From assembly GCF_036417845.1 (NCBI RefSeq), contig NC_089979.1:46198775-46262774 (forward strand): a stretch of DNA of 64,000 bases, in the 5' to 3' direction. This document shows positions 1 through 10,643 of the stretch, piece after piece; positions within the stretch are counted from its first letter, which is position 1; each line of letters starts with the position of its first letter. Origin of the DNA: Apteryx mantelli. Lineage: Eukaryota; Chordata; Aves; Apterygiformes; Apterygidae. The notes under the pieces were generated by a model. The model was not told where the DNA came from and ran no database searches. It saw only the letters and a list, made by a program, of their open reading frames with translations. The position numbers and the translations under genes are program-made.

Positions 1-1302
1 CATCTGGCCTTAACAGACTGTGTGCGGGACAAACCCTGCTCCAGCCACCATGGCTCAGTGACATCCTTTCTATCACTCTGTCTCTCAGCTGTGTTCATCC
101 CTGGGAAGGCTCTCTCTTGCCAGGCATGGTCTTGCCTCCTCCTCCCACGCACCAGTTTCCCTGGCAGCTGTGTCTTAGCCTTGCTCCAGCCCTAAGGATG
201 TCTCCACCTACCACTTCCTGCTATGAAAGCCCTTTAGATTTATACCACATCTGCAAATCTGGATAATGAGACACAAAATGCTGAGCTGTATCACCTCTCA
301 AAGGCACAGATGGGGGAAGGGACACAAAAGTGACTTCATGTACCTTGGCAGCTCTTCTTCTGCTTGGATTCTAGGGAACCAGCACATATCAAGCACTGAA
401 TCTGTTTTAGCAGCCCTTGAATTCCTTTAATTATTTCCAGCAGTCCTTATAGCACGTAACAGTCACCCACAGTGAATGCTCCCTATACAGCAACTAGTGT
501 GGGGAAGTATTTATAACCAGCCTATACAGCTCTCGAGATAAGACAATTCTCTTACTACTGTTGTCATCCTTGATGCTTCTGCAGCCACAGTATGTGATTC
601 TTAGGAATCAGTAGGGCCCTTGTGCATAATAAGTGTAAAGATGAAGCTGTAGCCTAACTAGGTGTGGAAGGGTGTAAGAGCTTTTAGGATAGAGAGGAGT
701 TGGGAGATGAGAGCTGTATGGAGAGTAGGAAAGGAGCTGCACAGGGCCTCAGTCCCTTGGGAGGAGATCTTCCACAGGAAGTTCGGGAAGTGTGTTTCAG
801 GCTCCCTCTTAACAGCTTTTTCTAGAAAGGGGAATGAATTAGTACCAAGTATCCTTCTTTAAGAAGTGGCTTGTTTTGTTGGCTCCATTCCAAGTTATTA
901 AAAATGGAAATACCAAAAATGAAATCAATTTTCCAAAATTGGTGATTTCCTCCACTGGTGACTGAAAAGAAACATTTCTATATTTTATTTCTAGCTGGTA
1001 TTTCATGTGCTGTAATGCTGTAAAACTGTAATGCTTGGGCTATAAATGCTTCAGGGAACTTAAAAGAAAACTATTTTTGCTGGATCTTAAATCACAGAAA
1101 CTTTTCTATTACTTTGAATTTCTCATACTCTACCAAAATGAACTTTGATGCTTTTAAACCTAGCTCTTTATTTACCTCATAATTTTATGGCAGGAAAGGG
1201 CTTATAAATATTAACTATTATAATCCAAATTATGTTGAAACAATGAATGTCAAGATTCCTGAAAAGAAAAGCTGTAGTTTAATGACAGTAGGCTGCAAGA
1301 AT

Positions 1303-1338
1303 AGAGAGAGAGAGAGAGAAAGACAGAGACAGAGAGAG
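1303..1338 (+). repeat. (GA)n simple repeat, imperfect
   Basis: A run of GA dinucleotides, interrupted by AGACAGAGACAGAG towards its right end. Confidence 0.9.
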
Positions 1339-2289
1339 GTCATGCATTAAAAATTGAACATTATACAGAAGCAAATATAAAAATATATTCTAAAAATGTA
1401 TGCAATGAATCCTTCTCAACCTCTTGAGACTCAAGTGTGGAATGCAGTATGTGCTGGAAGCACCCAACAAAGAGGGCATACAAATAATTCAAAGAATTAA
1501 TTTAAAATACATTCCTGTATGTAGCATAAATTATTCTGACTGCAGTTTCAAGGTTCTTTATGCATGAGGTGAGTAAAAGCAAAGGGAAAGCTAGTTAGCT
1601 CAGAATATAGCAAACTTACCTTGTGAAAACAGTGATGTCCATCAAAACAAAAGGCACGTGAGAATTCTGAGATTTTGCTCTGCTACATGATAAATTAGGC
1701 CTTTCTCTCCTTACTTTTATTGGCTTTCTCATATTAGGGAAACCTCAGTGCTCACCAAAAGCAATCATCATCTCTCCCGCAAGAGACTAATGATTATAAC
1801 ATTTCCTATCCAACCCACATTCCCATCCCATCTTGCCTGGAGACTGTTACAGACCACACCAGTCTAACTGCCATGATATAAAATTATGCCCTGTTCAGAT
1901 TTTGAAAGTGGGAACAGGATCCAAATCCAGGAAAGGATTCATGACTGTGATTCAGTTAAGGAGACAGATGCTTTCCTCCAGTCCTGAGTTAGTTAACTAA
2001 GATCCTGAGCCTCAAAGATTTAGATGTCTAACTTGTATTTAAAGGTACTAATTACTTTTAAGAATCTGAGCCTAAAAGTACCTTGGGCTTAAGTTTTGGC
2101 TCTCTCCTTAGCATTTCCTATAGCTATTTCATAGAGATCCCTGTTCAGTTTGCTGACCCTAGGTATTTCAGGAGGGAACAGGCATCTACCTCAAACCTTT
2201 GGGTGCTATTAGGTATCAGAGCCTTTATTAAAAGCTAAGGTGCTGCAAAGCTATCACTGGCGCTTTCTAAAACCCCATTGTGAATTTAG

Positions 2290-2565
2290 CTTCTCACTCC
2301 CCCTGACTTGTCTTTGTACACGTCTGAAATCCACCTACTGTCCCTTCCTCTTAAGCTTTCCGCCTTCTACATGCTTAAATACAGCAGCTTCTTCCATGAG
2401 CACTCCATAATGTGCTGCCTTCCTCTAAGAAGCAGTAGCTTTTTTCTTTCCTCTACTACTTTGCAATATCCTTGCTTTGGAATCCATCCAGCAAGCTCCT
2501 TGAGCACACGGCGTCACAAGCACTTAGTACAGAAGGGTATTATATAAATAATAATAATATAATTA
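2290..2565 (+). mobile_element. Ancient L2-type LINE 3' end (degenerate)
   Basis: The segment follows the order of an L2 3' end. First comes a pyrimidine-rich stretch with CTTCTTCCATGAGCACTCC. Then AGCAAGCTCCTTGAGCACA and AAGCACTTAGTACAGAAG match the familiar ...GAGCTCCTTGAGGGCAG ... AGCGCTTAGTACAG terminal block. The A/T-rich ATAAATAATAATAATA follows. It is heavily diverged and non-coding. Assignment is from memory of the family consensus. Confidence 0.6.
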
Positions 2566-3599
2566 ATAGCCCATAAATATAACCTTAAGGGGTTTCTAAT
2601 CTTCACATGTACCTAGAAAGCAACTTTCTAGAAGTAATTTAATTTGGGTGAGAGTTCTTAGCAGGAATATAATAAGCAAAATATCAAACAAGTCTGCACA
2701 ATTACACAGCCAAGTGGGCTCCAGCATGAGGTAATACAGATATAGTTCAGCTGCAGCAGAATGTTGCCCATCCCAAGATCCCTGAAGTTCATTTTAAAAC
2801 AAAGTTTACAGGGAATTACAGGATGTGTTACTCTTCTGTGCTACTCACTTGAAACTGGGTGCCAGGCTGTAGAAGTGAATCATTTTGGAAGCAGCACTCC
2901 TTTCAAGTTTCCTGAAATAAGAAATGACATATAATGTATGCAGTTGCACACGCACTAGCAATACACTACAGATGCCTATATTTAATGGTCTTGAATTTTT
3001 AAGTTAAATGAAGTCATATATAATTTCAACACGCCTGGCGTTTCAGTGTACTTGTAAGAATGTTTCATTCTCCTTTTCCATGTGAGATTTCAGTACTACG
3101 GTTATGAAGAAAATGAGTAGAGTTTCGCTAAGCAGTGCCGCTGGAGTTTCTGGTCTTCCACGTGACTGTTCTCAGTGTTGCTTATGTATAAAAGTAATAT
3201 GAAGATGTATTTGAATAAATAATAGGATTTTTGCTCTTATCACATGCAGTTTGACTGCAGACGCTCAGCAGTAAGGCATTCCAAGAGAAGTTAATTGCCA
3301 AAAAGTTTTGTGTGAAATGCACACATTTTAGCAAAAAACTTGAACAATTTAGGATGGCGTCTCAGTCTGCACTCAGACCGCGCTGTCCCTCGGCATGTGG
3401 CTAAGACATGGGCACTTTTGTGGGTAGTATCATGACACTTTGGGGAGTCCTTCCAGGGAAGTGGCTCTGCCCCCACACCCAGGCCATGGCTCCGGTTTCC
3501 TTGGGGCCCCGTTGCCATTAGCCGATGCCTGCCAGCCAACTCTGCAGCGGGTCCCAGGACCGTGCTGGTGTGTTTTCCACAGGGACATGGAAATCTGGA

Positions 3600-3616
3600 G
3601 AAAAAAAAAAAAAAAA
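3600..3616 (+). repeat. Poly(A) homopolymer
   Basis: A run of about 16 A's after GAAATCTGGAG. There is no recognisable retroelement body beside it. Confidence 0.9.
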
Positions 3617-3729
3617 GGCAAACCTGCAAAACCCTGCTGTGGGACCTGCTCTTCCTTTACCCTCCTCCCGCACGTTCCTCTGGTTGTAGGTCTCAGCAGC
3701 TGCTCAAGGGTTTTTCCCTGCAGGATGCT

Positions 3730-3990
3730 CCTCTTCCTCAGCGCGCGAGGGATGAATCACAGCCGGCTGGCGCAGGGCGACGTTACCCGGCCGGCTCCTG
3801 TTTCAGCGTTGCAGAAGCCGCTGGCGGGCAGGGGGCAGCGCGGGGGACTTCCAGGAGGCTCGGGGTGGCCTCAGGCGCGGGCGCCGCGGGGGCTGCCGCC
3901 AGCGGAGCTGAAGCCTGCCTTGGCCTGCGCGGCCTGGCTCGGCAGCAGCTCCAGCTTTGGCGAGCTGGCCGCTGGAAGTACGCCCTTAAT
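3730..3990. promoter_or_regulatory. CpG-rich patch in intergenic DNA (candidate regulatory element)
   Basis: A sharp rise in G+C and CpG compared with the AT-rich surroundings, including GCGCGCGAGG, GCGACGTTACCCGGCCGGC and GCGCGGGCGCCGCGG. It contains an AP-1-like TGAATCA (3752-3758), two GCCGGC boxes, and a CTCF-like core. No convincing coding exon is present; open frames here follow from the lack of AT-rich stops. It could be a small CpG island, an unannotated promoter, or simply a GC-rich tract. Confidence 0.45.
3825..3839 (+). promoter_or_regulatory. CTCF-like core motif
   Basis: CGGGCAGGGGGCAGC contains AGGGGGCAGC, which matches the strongest positions of the vertebrate CTCF core (CCASYAGRKGGCRSY). 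The flanking 5' bases fit less well. It sits in the middle of the CpG-rich patch. Confidence 0.4.
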
Positions 3991-4204
3991 TTCTGGGATG
4001 CCCAACCTAAGCTCGCACAGCTAAAGCAGATATTGCCGGACTTCTACTCTGAATAAAGCAAGTGCCAAATGTGCTAAATAGTGTGAAAAAGTAAGCAAAA
4101 TGAAAGGTTATAGGTTTTCCAAACTGAGAATCCAAAATAATCAATCCCTTGTTCTTATTCTTTACCAGCCTTAAGATTTAGTTGTATTAACGCTTCCTGT
4201 GATA

Positions 4205-4450
4205 TCAAAGCCAAATGGAGACATTTCCATGTCCCTGCAGCACACCTGCCCACGTGCCGATCCCTGCCTCTGCGCGGCAGTTCCCAGCTCCCCCCAGTGC
4301 AGCTAGCTGTTTGCGGGCCTGCAGTGCAGCTGATTTACAGCCCAGGCTTGTAAACAACTGCGTCAGCGCTGCTACAGAGGCAGTGGACTGCGCCGTGGGA
4401 GTGGGACTGGGCAGCTGGAGATGGGGGCCAAGAGCAGGGGAACTTGTTTA
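4205..4450. other. Second moderately GC-rich tract
   Basis: This tract lies about 200 bp to the right of the CpG patch. It holds a forkhead-type TTGTAAACAA (4349-4358) and TGCGTCAGCG, a half-site of the MAF/AP-1 type. An open frame of 78 codons (4215-4451) lacks any recognisable protein feature. It may belong to the same regulatory block as 3730-3990, but that is an inference. Confidence 0.25.
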
Positions 4451-6542
4451 ACCGCTCCTGCCACGGGAGGAAACTTTCCTTTAACTACTCCCTGAGTTTC
4501 TCATCACCATGAGAGTGAAAACAGTACGAAAACTTGCCCCTCACCTCCAAAAGGCATGTAACGACATATTCATTAATATTAGTGAGGTACTCTGCCATCC
4601 GAGCCCTCAAGCAACACTGGTGAATAGTTCTCCATGCAAACTGGGGTTAGAGCAATCTTCAGTGAATAAAGGACACAGAGGCACATGCAGAAAAAAGGAG
4701 AAGTCAAATTATTGACCAGGTGCTCACCAAGTGGTCGCTGGCTGTTTTGCTTACCAAAGGGTGCAAGAATCCCATGGGAAAACAAACCTAGAACATCACG
4801 TGGTTAAAGACTGCATCCTAACGCAATTGTGCAAGGGGCTAAATGAAGGATGCTGCTCTTAACCCAGCATTTGTCTAAGAAAGATGGTCATGTCCTTTTA
4901 GATAGTTTGTTCATCCAAAAATACCTTTCTTCCGATCTCACCGTATTTCAGTCCCGTTCCTTCGTTTCTCCCTGCTGACTGCTAGCTCTGTCAGAGGAGC
5001 AGCAGTGAGCTGGCAGGGGCCTCCCGAGTGCCACCGCTGCCAGGACAGCCTCGCACGGCACGGCGCTGCTCTGCTCCTCTCCAAGCCAGGCAGAAGCTGC
5101 TGCATTCGTTTCCCAGCCCCGAAAAGCAGTGTGTCAGGCAAGGGCAGTGCAATACCAGCCTGCTGCACCTGGGGAGAGGCAGCCTGAGCCCCCTGGGAAG
5201 AGGCAGGTTCAGGGCCACAGAACTGATTTGCTGGGGTGACTCTTGCCAGAGGTCACTGAAAGAAGAGGGCAGCTGGGTGGTGGAAGAGGACTGTTTGCCC
5301 CAGCAGAGCCCAGTCTGCTTCCGGAGGCTGAGGAACAGGGGCTGGTGAAGCCAGAAGTTAGAAGGGCAGAAGTTTCCTTTGTTCCTTCTGTCTTCCAAAA
5401 AAAAAAAAGTGACAAGGAACTCAGTTTAAGGATTCAGTCCCTGGATATAGAGAAGGGAATAACCTCTGTGTTCAGTGAGTAGCACAGCCCAAACCAGCAG
5501 TGACAGTTGTTTTAAAGACAGTTTTAGTGTTGGCTATAGCTGAGGAAATGGTGATTGCTAAGGGTGGGGGACCTAGAGTGTTTAGTGCATGCTTGTTGGG
5601 TTACTTTTGATTTGAAATAAGGGTAGCTTCAGGGACATGGAGCCAAGTTCCCAAGCCAGTATTTTGTGGTTTTACAATCACACTTTCAAAAATGTTTTTT
5701 CCTTCCTGTTGCTGTGTGGAAGATCCACCAAAATAGCCATGAAGATGGCCAGTACACCAGGCAAAAGAAAAAACATATTGTTAATGGCATCTGTTTTGCA
5801 ATTTGTGTAACATACACCACTAGGAGTCAGACAGGTTTGAAATGGAAGTGTGTTTTCTATTGTTTTTGATTTGACAGTGACTCTTTAAGAACATAACATT
5901 GCCTGCAGAGTTTATTTTACATTTCCCAGTAAATAAGAGTTAGGCTGCCAGGCATGATTACTTTGGGTTTTTTTTAGTTGTTCCTAAAACCATGGTCTAA
6001 AAACTCCTAAAATGTAGAATGTGGTGTTCCACATTTTTGGAAGGATTTCTCATTGCATCCCCTCAGCGCTCCATATTCTGCTTTACTGTTGCACCTCTGC
6101 CTATAAGCCTGTAGTGGAAAAAAATCATATTTCACAACTTCGTAGTATTTAATAAGAAATTATGAAAAGCATGCCCCAGTTTCTTTTAAATAACTATGAT
6201 ACTAAAATAATAACTATATAGTGCTTTCTATCAGCTGACTGGTTTATGGGTGAATTAAACAGGGCAAAGAGCACAAGCAATCCTTGGTATGCGACTGTTC
6301 ATGCTGCTAGCATGCTTTCTGGGATGGCTTTGGTCCATGCTGTCGGTACTTCCCAGGCAATGCCCAGGCATGAGCCAGAAACCATTCCCAATAGGCAGCA
6401 GGGACTTCTTTCAGGAGAGAAGGATGATGTTGCCACATGGACACAAGCTGGGCAATGCCACTGGCCCTTAGGGTTGGAGGACAGGCACTAGGCCTTTTTA
6501 GATTACTAATATAGCTATAACTGAAGTGATTTATAAAGGAGG

Positions 6543-6665
6543 CAATTCCTCATTTTATAAGTGGAAAGTTGAGGAGCAAATAGTGAGGTGATGCAGCCAG
6601 GGCCAGTAGTAGTAGATCCTGGGACAGAGCACAAATCTTTTATCCAAGCTAGCAATCCATTAGCA
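6543..6665 (+). mobile_element. MIR-like SINE fragment
   Basis: CCTCATTTTATAAGTGGAAA, GTTGAGGAGCAAATAGTGAG and GATCCTGGGACAGAGC follow the MIR core (CCTCATTTTACAGATGAGGAAACTGAGGC ... CACAGC ... GAACCCAGG) in order and spacing, with many substitutions. Some MIR-derived sequence survives in birds. The match is by eye and could be fortuitous in part. Confidence 0.5.
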
Positions 6666-7809
6666 ATGGACCGCTGGCAGTCCCTGCTGCCGGGTCCTAA
6701 ATCCACAATGCTGATGTTTCAGCCAGGCCTGTCTGAATAATCAGATAACTTGTGTGAAATGCTGCCACAAGCGTCAGCTTCATCAAGTAATTAGCTCTCC
6801 TGCACTTTCCTTGTAAAATGGTCCTGATCCTACATAGAGGCCATTAGGAGGATCTCAAACCAGTGGACTGTGGGGTGCATGGATCTGTTTGCCTAGTTTC
6901 TTTATGGAATGGGTAGTGATTTAAGTAACATAATGCAGACTTGAACCATATTTCAACTGCACCAGTCTGAGTAGTCTTTTATTTGGAAAAATGTGTATTT
7001 CCTCTAGGATCTGAAATATGTACTACAAGGTAAAGGGGGAAAGGGACAAAGAAGCTGAATACAATTCATTTTTTTCTTCTCCTGCTAGAAGTCTGTAACT
7101 TCTGGCAGTGGGTGTTGTGACAGCAGGGTACGTTAACGCCTCAGGCATTACTGCTAAGCCTGCCAGCATTTGCCTGTGAGACACCAAAATCAGTTTGATG
7201 GAACGGGAAGATGTTGGGTACCTGTCTCCTTCAGCATGCTGCTTCAGCTATGTAACCACTAAACTTAGGGTTATGGCAGCTGTAAAAAAACAAAATATAT
7301 TCCAGCTTCCCTTCCCCTCCCTCCCCAAACCCCAGACACCCTGGGTTCTCCCTAAATAATGTCTGTGGTCATCTATTTAGGTTATTTGCAAAGTTTCCAC
7401 TGACCACAGTCATTTCATAAGAACAAGCATGCACCTTCAGTGCTAGACAATTTTGTGATAGTGAGAGTAGGAATAGGGGATGGGGAAAAGACCAGAGGAA
7501 AGCAGAGGCCTAGTCTAGTACTGCCTTTTTATCAAGTAGCCTCAGCAGAGTCAGGGAAAAGCTAGGTGGTGCTTCACCCTGAGCTATCATGTCAGTTAAG
7601 ACTGAAAGCTGTTACTGACAGATTCACAGGGTTAGGGTCATGGTTAGGGCTGGCTCATATTTGTTCAGGCAAGAAGGCTGTCTGTGAAGTAGCTCCAAGC
7701 ACTTCCAATTTGCCTGGTTCACATGTTGTCCCATCTGAAAACAGTGAAGTCCAATTAAGCTTGGAAACAGGACAGGGGGATCTGTGTGCATCTTAAAACA
7801 GCCTTCCTT

Positions 7810-7827
7810 AAAAAAAAAAAAAAAAAA
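7810..7827 (+). repeat. Poly(A) homopolymer
   Basis: A run of 18 A's with no attached SINE or LINE body that I can recognise. Confidence 0.9.
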
Positions 7828-10629
7828 CAGAGAATGCAAGTCCTCACTTTTAAAACAGCTCAGCTTTAAAATCTCTCAAGTTTTGCTCCTCTCTACTCCT
7901 GCTGGGATGTACAAATAACTGGGGAGTTTAAGTCACAAAGACTTTCACTGGAATATGTATCTTGAGGACTGGAAGCTTCATCAGTACATTAATCTTATAC
8001 CCTGAAACAACTGTCTGTAGAAAAGCAGATGAGCTATACAGTTGATGAGCCTTTAAAATCAAGTTACAAGCTCACCTTTTACATACTTAAAACAGGCCTA
8101 TTTTAATGTGGGAAAGACATAGATATTAAGGAAAAGGTGATAAACATGTGCATGATGGAGAAGGAGAGCTGTTTTCAGCACAAAGTTGGATATGTGTGGA
8201 ATCAGGATTTGCTAATGTAGATTTGTGCAGATAATGCGCTGAACAACTTGAACAACTCCAGCCATTGTGCTTTTGTAGATTGTCTTTTAGATGTCCTAGG
8301 TTCTCCTGATCAGTATGGAGGAGGAGAGGACTTTTTGAAACGTTGATCCTACTGTATCTTACAGGAACTTCATCCCAGCTTGACGCGAAGAAGTTTGCAG
8401 TGCTTCTCGAATGAGGTGTCACAGCTTTTGTCTGTCTCTGAAGACCAAGACTTTCTGTGCTTGTGACTGTAAATGTCAGAGCCCCCTGACCTGCACAAGT
8501 CTACAGCCACAAAACCATGTATTTCCCTTTTTATTTCAGTCTTTCCTCAGAATTGTACTATACAGAAAAATGGTAGAATTTCCACAGTTCCAGCTGTCAA
8601 ATGTGAAAACTATAGAAAAACCATATGTGAACTTAGATGAAAACTTATAGAAAATTCAAGTAATATTTTATAAAGCACATTTTAAAAACTATTAAGTTGC
8701 TAAAAATGCACTTGGTCTTTGGAATTTCACATGAAAACCACTTCTAAAAGAAACATACTTGTTTCTCCTTTTTCTCAGTTCCTGGGGCACTTGCCACTTT
8801 ATGTGGTAAAATTGTTGTATTAGTCATTGAATTGAAAGAAACAAAGTGACAGAACTTGTCCTTCATTTCTCTTTTTTACTTGTTTGCTTCTTGCCTTTGA
8901 GGCCCAAGGCCAGCACTGTCCTAAACAAAACACACCTTTTCATATTCACTCCTTCTCTCTCAAGCCAGTAGCCCCTTGGAACAGCCACAGGTTAGAGATT
9001 AGCAGCCTTTTGTAGATCAGCTGCTTCTGTCCTGCTTTTGAAAGGTAGCTGGGCTGAACTTGTCAAACTCTTTCTGTGGCCATGTAAGGGGACTGGGAAA
9101 AAGAGAAGACATGAACATGGTAAGGAGAAGAAGTGCAGAGCACAGCAGTGTAGCTGACAGATATAGGGGATGGCTAAAGAGGTACAGAAGGGCTGAGGAA
9201 AGGGGAAGACAGAAGAACATTTGTAGATGCATAAATGCTTTGCTGAAACAGCATCTTCTTTATGGAGCTATTTTGTGGCATCATTTTACAGACTTTCAGC
9301 CAAACTTTTAAAAAGTCTTGGCCTCCACCCCACTCATTTATGTTGCTCTTTAACCTAAATGTTTCCCTGGCTCCCCCTCCTTTTTTTCCATTGGGATCCT
9401 TACTTTCATCACTGTGCCCACACTTACCCTCACCACCCTCATTACTTCCAGGTCCTCTTCTCCCTCCCTTTGTTCCACATAAGATGCTCATTAGCTGTCC
9501 CCCCATTTCTAGCCCTTTTCATTTCCATGCTGTCTGTTCCATTCCTGTCTGATCTTGTGCCTCAGATAACCTTAAGCTACTTTTTAAAATGCTACCTTAA
9601 AATTCCTCCAGTTTTGAAGCCTCTCTGTGATATTTCCCTCAACCGTATATTAGCAGATCAAAGACACAGAAATCATTGCCAGCTTGAGATAAACCATCTC
9701 CACTGAACCAAGCCTTGCTGTATGATGGGCAGAGACTCTCTTATCTTTTCTGTGTCCTTTTCTTGTGACTGCTGTCCTTGCAAGCCCATTCTTCAGTTCC
9801 CTACCCCACTTTGTGCCGAAAGTGGGATTCAATTGCAGAGGTACAATGAAGGACACTTAAAGGGCTCAGAAGTTTATCTTTACAGCAGGCCAACAAGCAC
9901 CAGCCTTTCAGAATGAAGTTTCAACAACAGTGTGCCTCCTGTTGCCCCTTCTTAGAGCAAGCAGAGTTTTGCACAAAGGCATGAATTATACTTACATGGA
10001 TGGCACAAATAATTGAATACGAGCATTCTCAGTGTAATAACTGTGATTACCCCAACAAAACTAGATAGATACCTTGGACATCTAATCCAAGCCCTGTTCA
10101 TCTGGATGATCACTTGCTCTCCAACAGCATACGTCACCTTCCATGTAGCTTTAATTCATCAAAATCAATTGTGCTTTAACAGGAACAGAACAAAGAAGTT
10201 GCCCCCAGACATCTTTGCCAGATGTAAATAAGTCTGTTTTAAAATCAGAAACCAGGTGACATAAGAAGTCTGGTGGTCTGCCCCCAGAAGCAGATGAAAC
10301 TCTTGCTCAGCTCACAGGGCAAAAACCTCTGCCTGCCTATCCTGGAACAAGGTCATAACATCCTCAGAAATGGTTTACAGAGGTCTGAGGTTAGGCTCTG
10401 CATCCTGGCCCTGACTGTGCTGGCACCAAGCTAGTTTAAGAAAGCCATGTTTCCTGTCTGGCTGGAGACATGATCCTGCCACACCTGGGAGTTTTCTCAC
10501 AAAGGAAGAGTTCCCACCTAGGGGGAGGTTTTGATCTGCACTTGCTGCAATTTGAGCAATGCCGGTTTGCATTGGCCCTGCAGCAACCAACATGGCCTTC
10601 CAGGCCTTTGGGTCAGCCGTAGCGTGCCT

Positions 10630-10643
10630 CCCCCCCCCCCCCC
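10630..10643 (+). repeat. Poly(C) homopolymer
   Basis: Fourteen consecutive C's after GCGTGCCT. This is an unusual homopolymer and a likely site of length variation or sequencing error. Confidence 0.9.

Larger units (their letters stand above)
1..3729. other. Intergenic sequence, left edge
   Basis: Apart from the L2-like remnant and the GA repeat, I see no gene, RNA or mobile element. Open frames are short and show no known protein motif. Confidence 0.5.

Noticed and set aside
1980-2230. Possible old repeat related to 45850-46060 (shared AGATG and AGCCTA-type words)
   Set aside because: The similarity is limited to short words and could not be extended into an alignment.
3440-4056. Overlapping open frames of 194 and 164 codons
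   Set aside because: They lie across a poly(A) run and a CpG-rich tract where stop codons are rare. Two frames are open at once, and neither has a recognisable domain or splice context.
7632-7652. Two GGTTAGGG-like words resembling an interstitial telomere repeat
   Set aside because: Only two imperfect units separated by other sequence; chance is sufficient.
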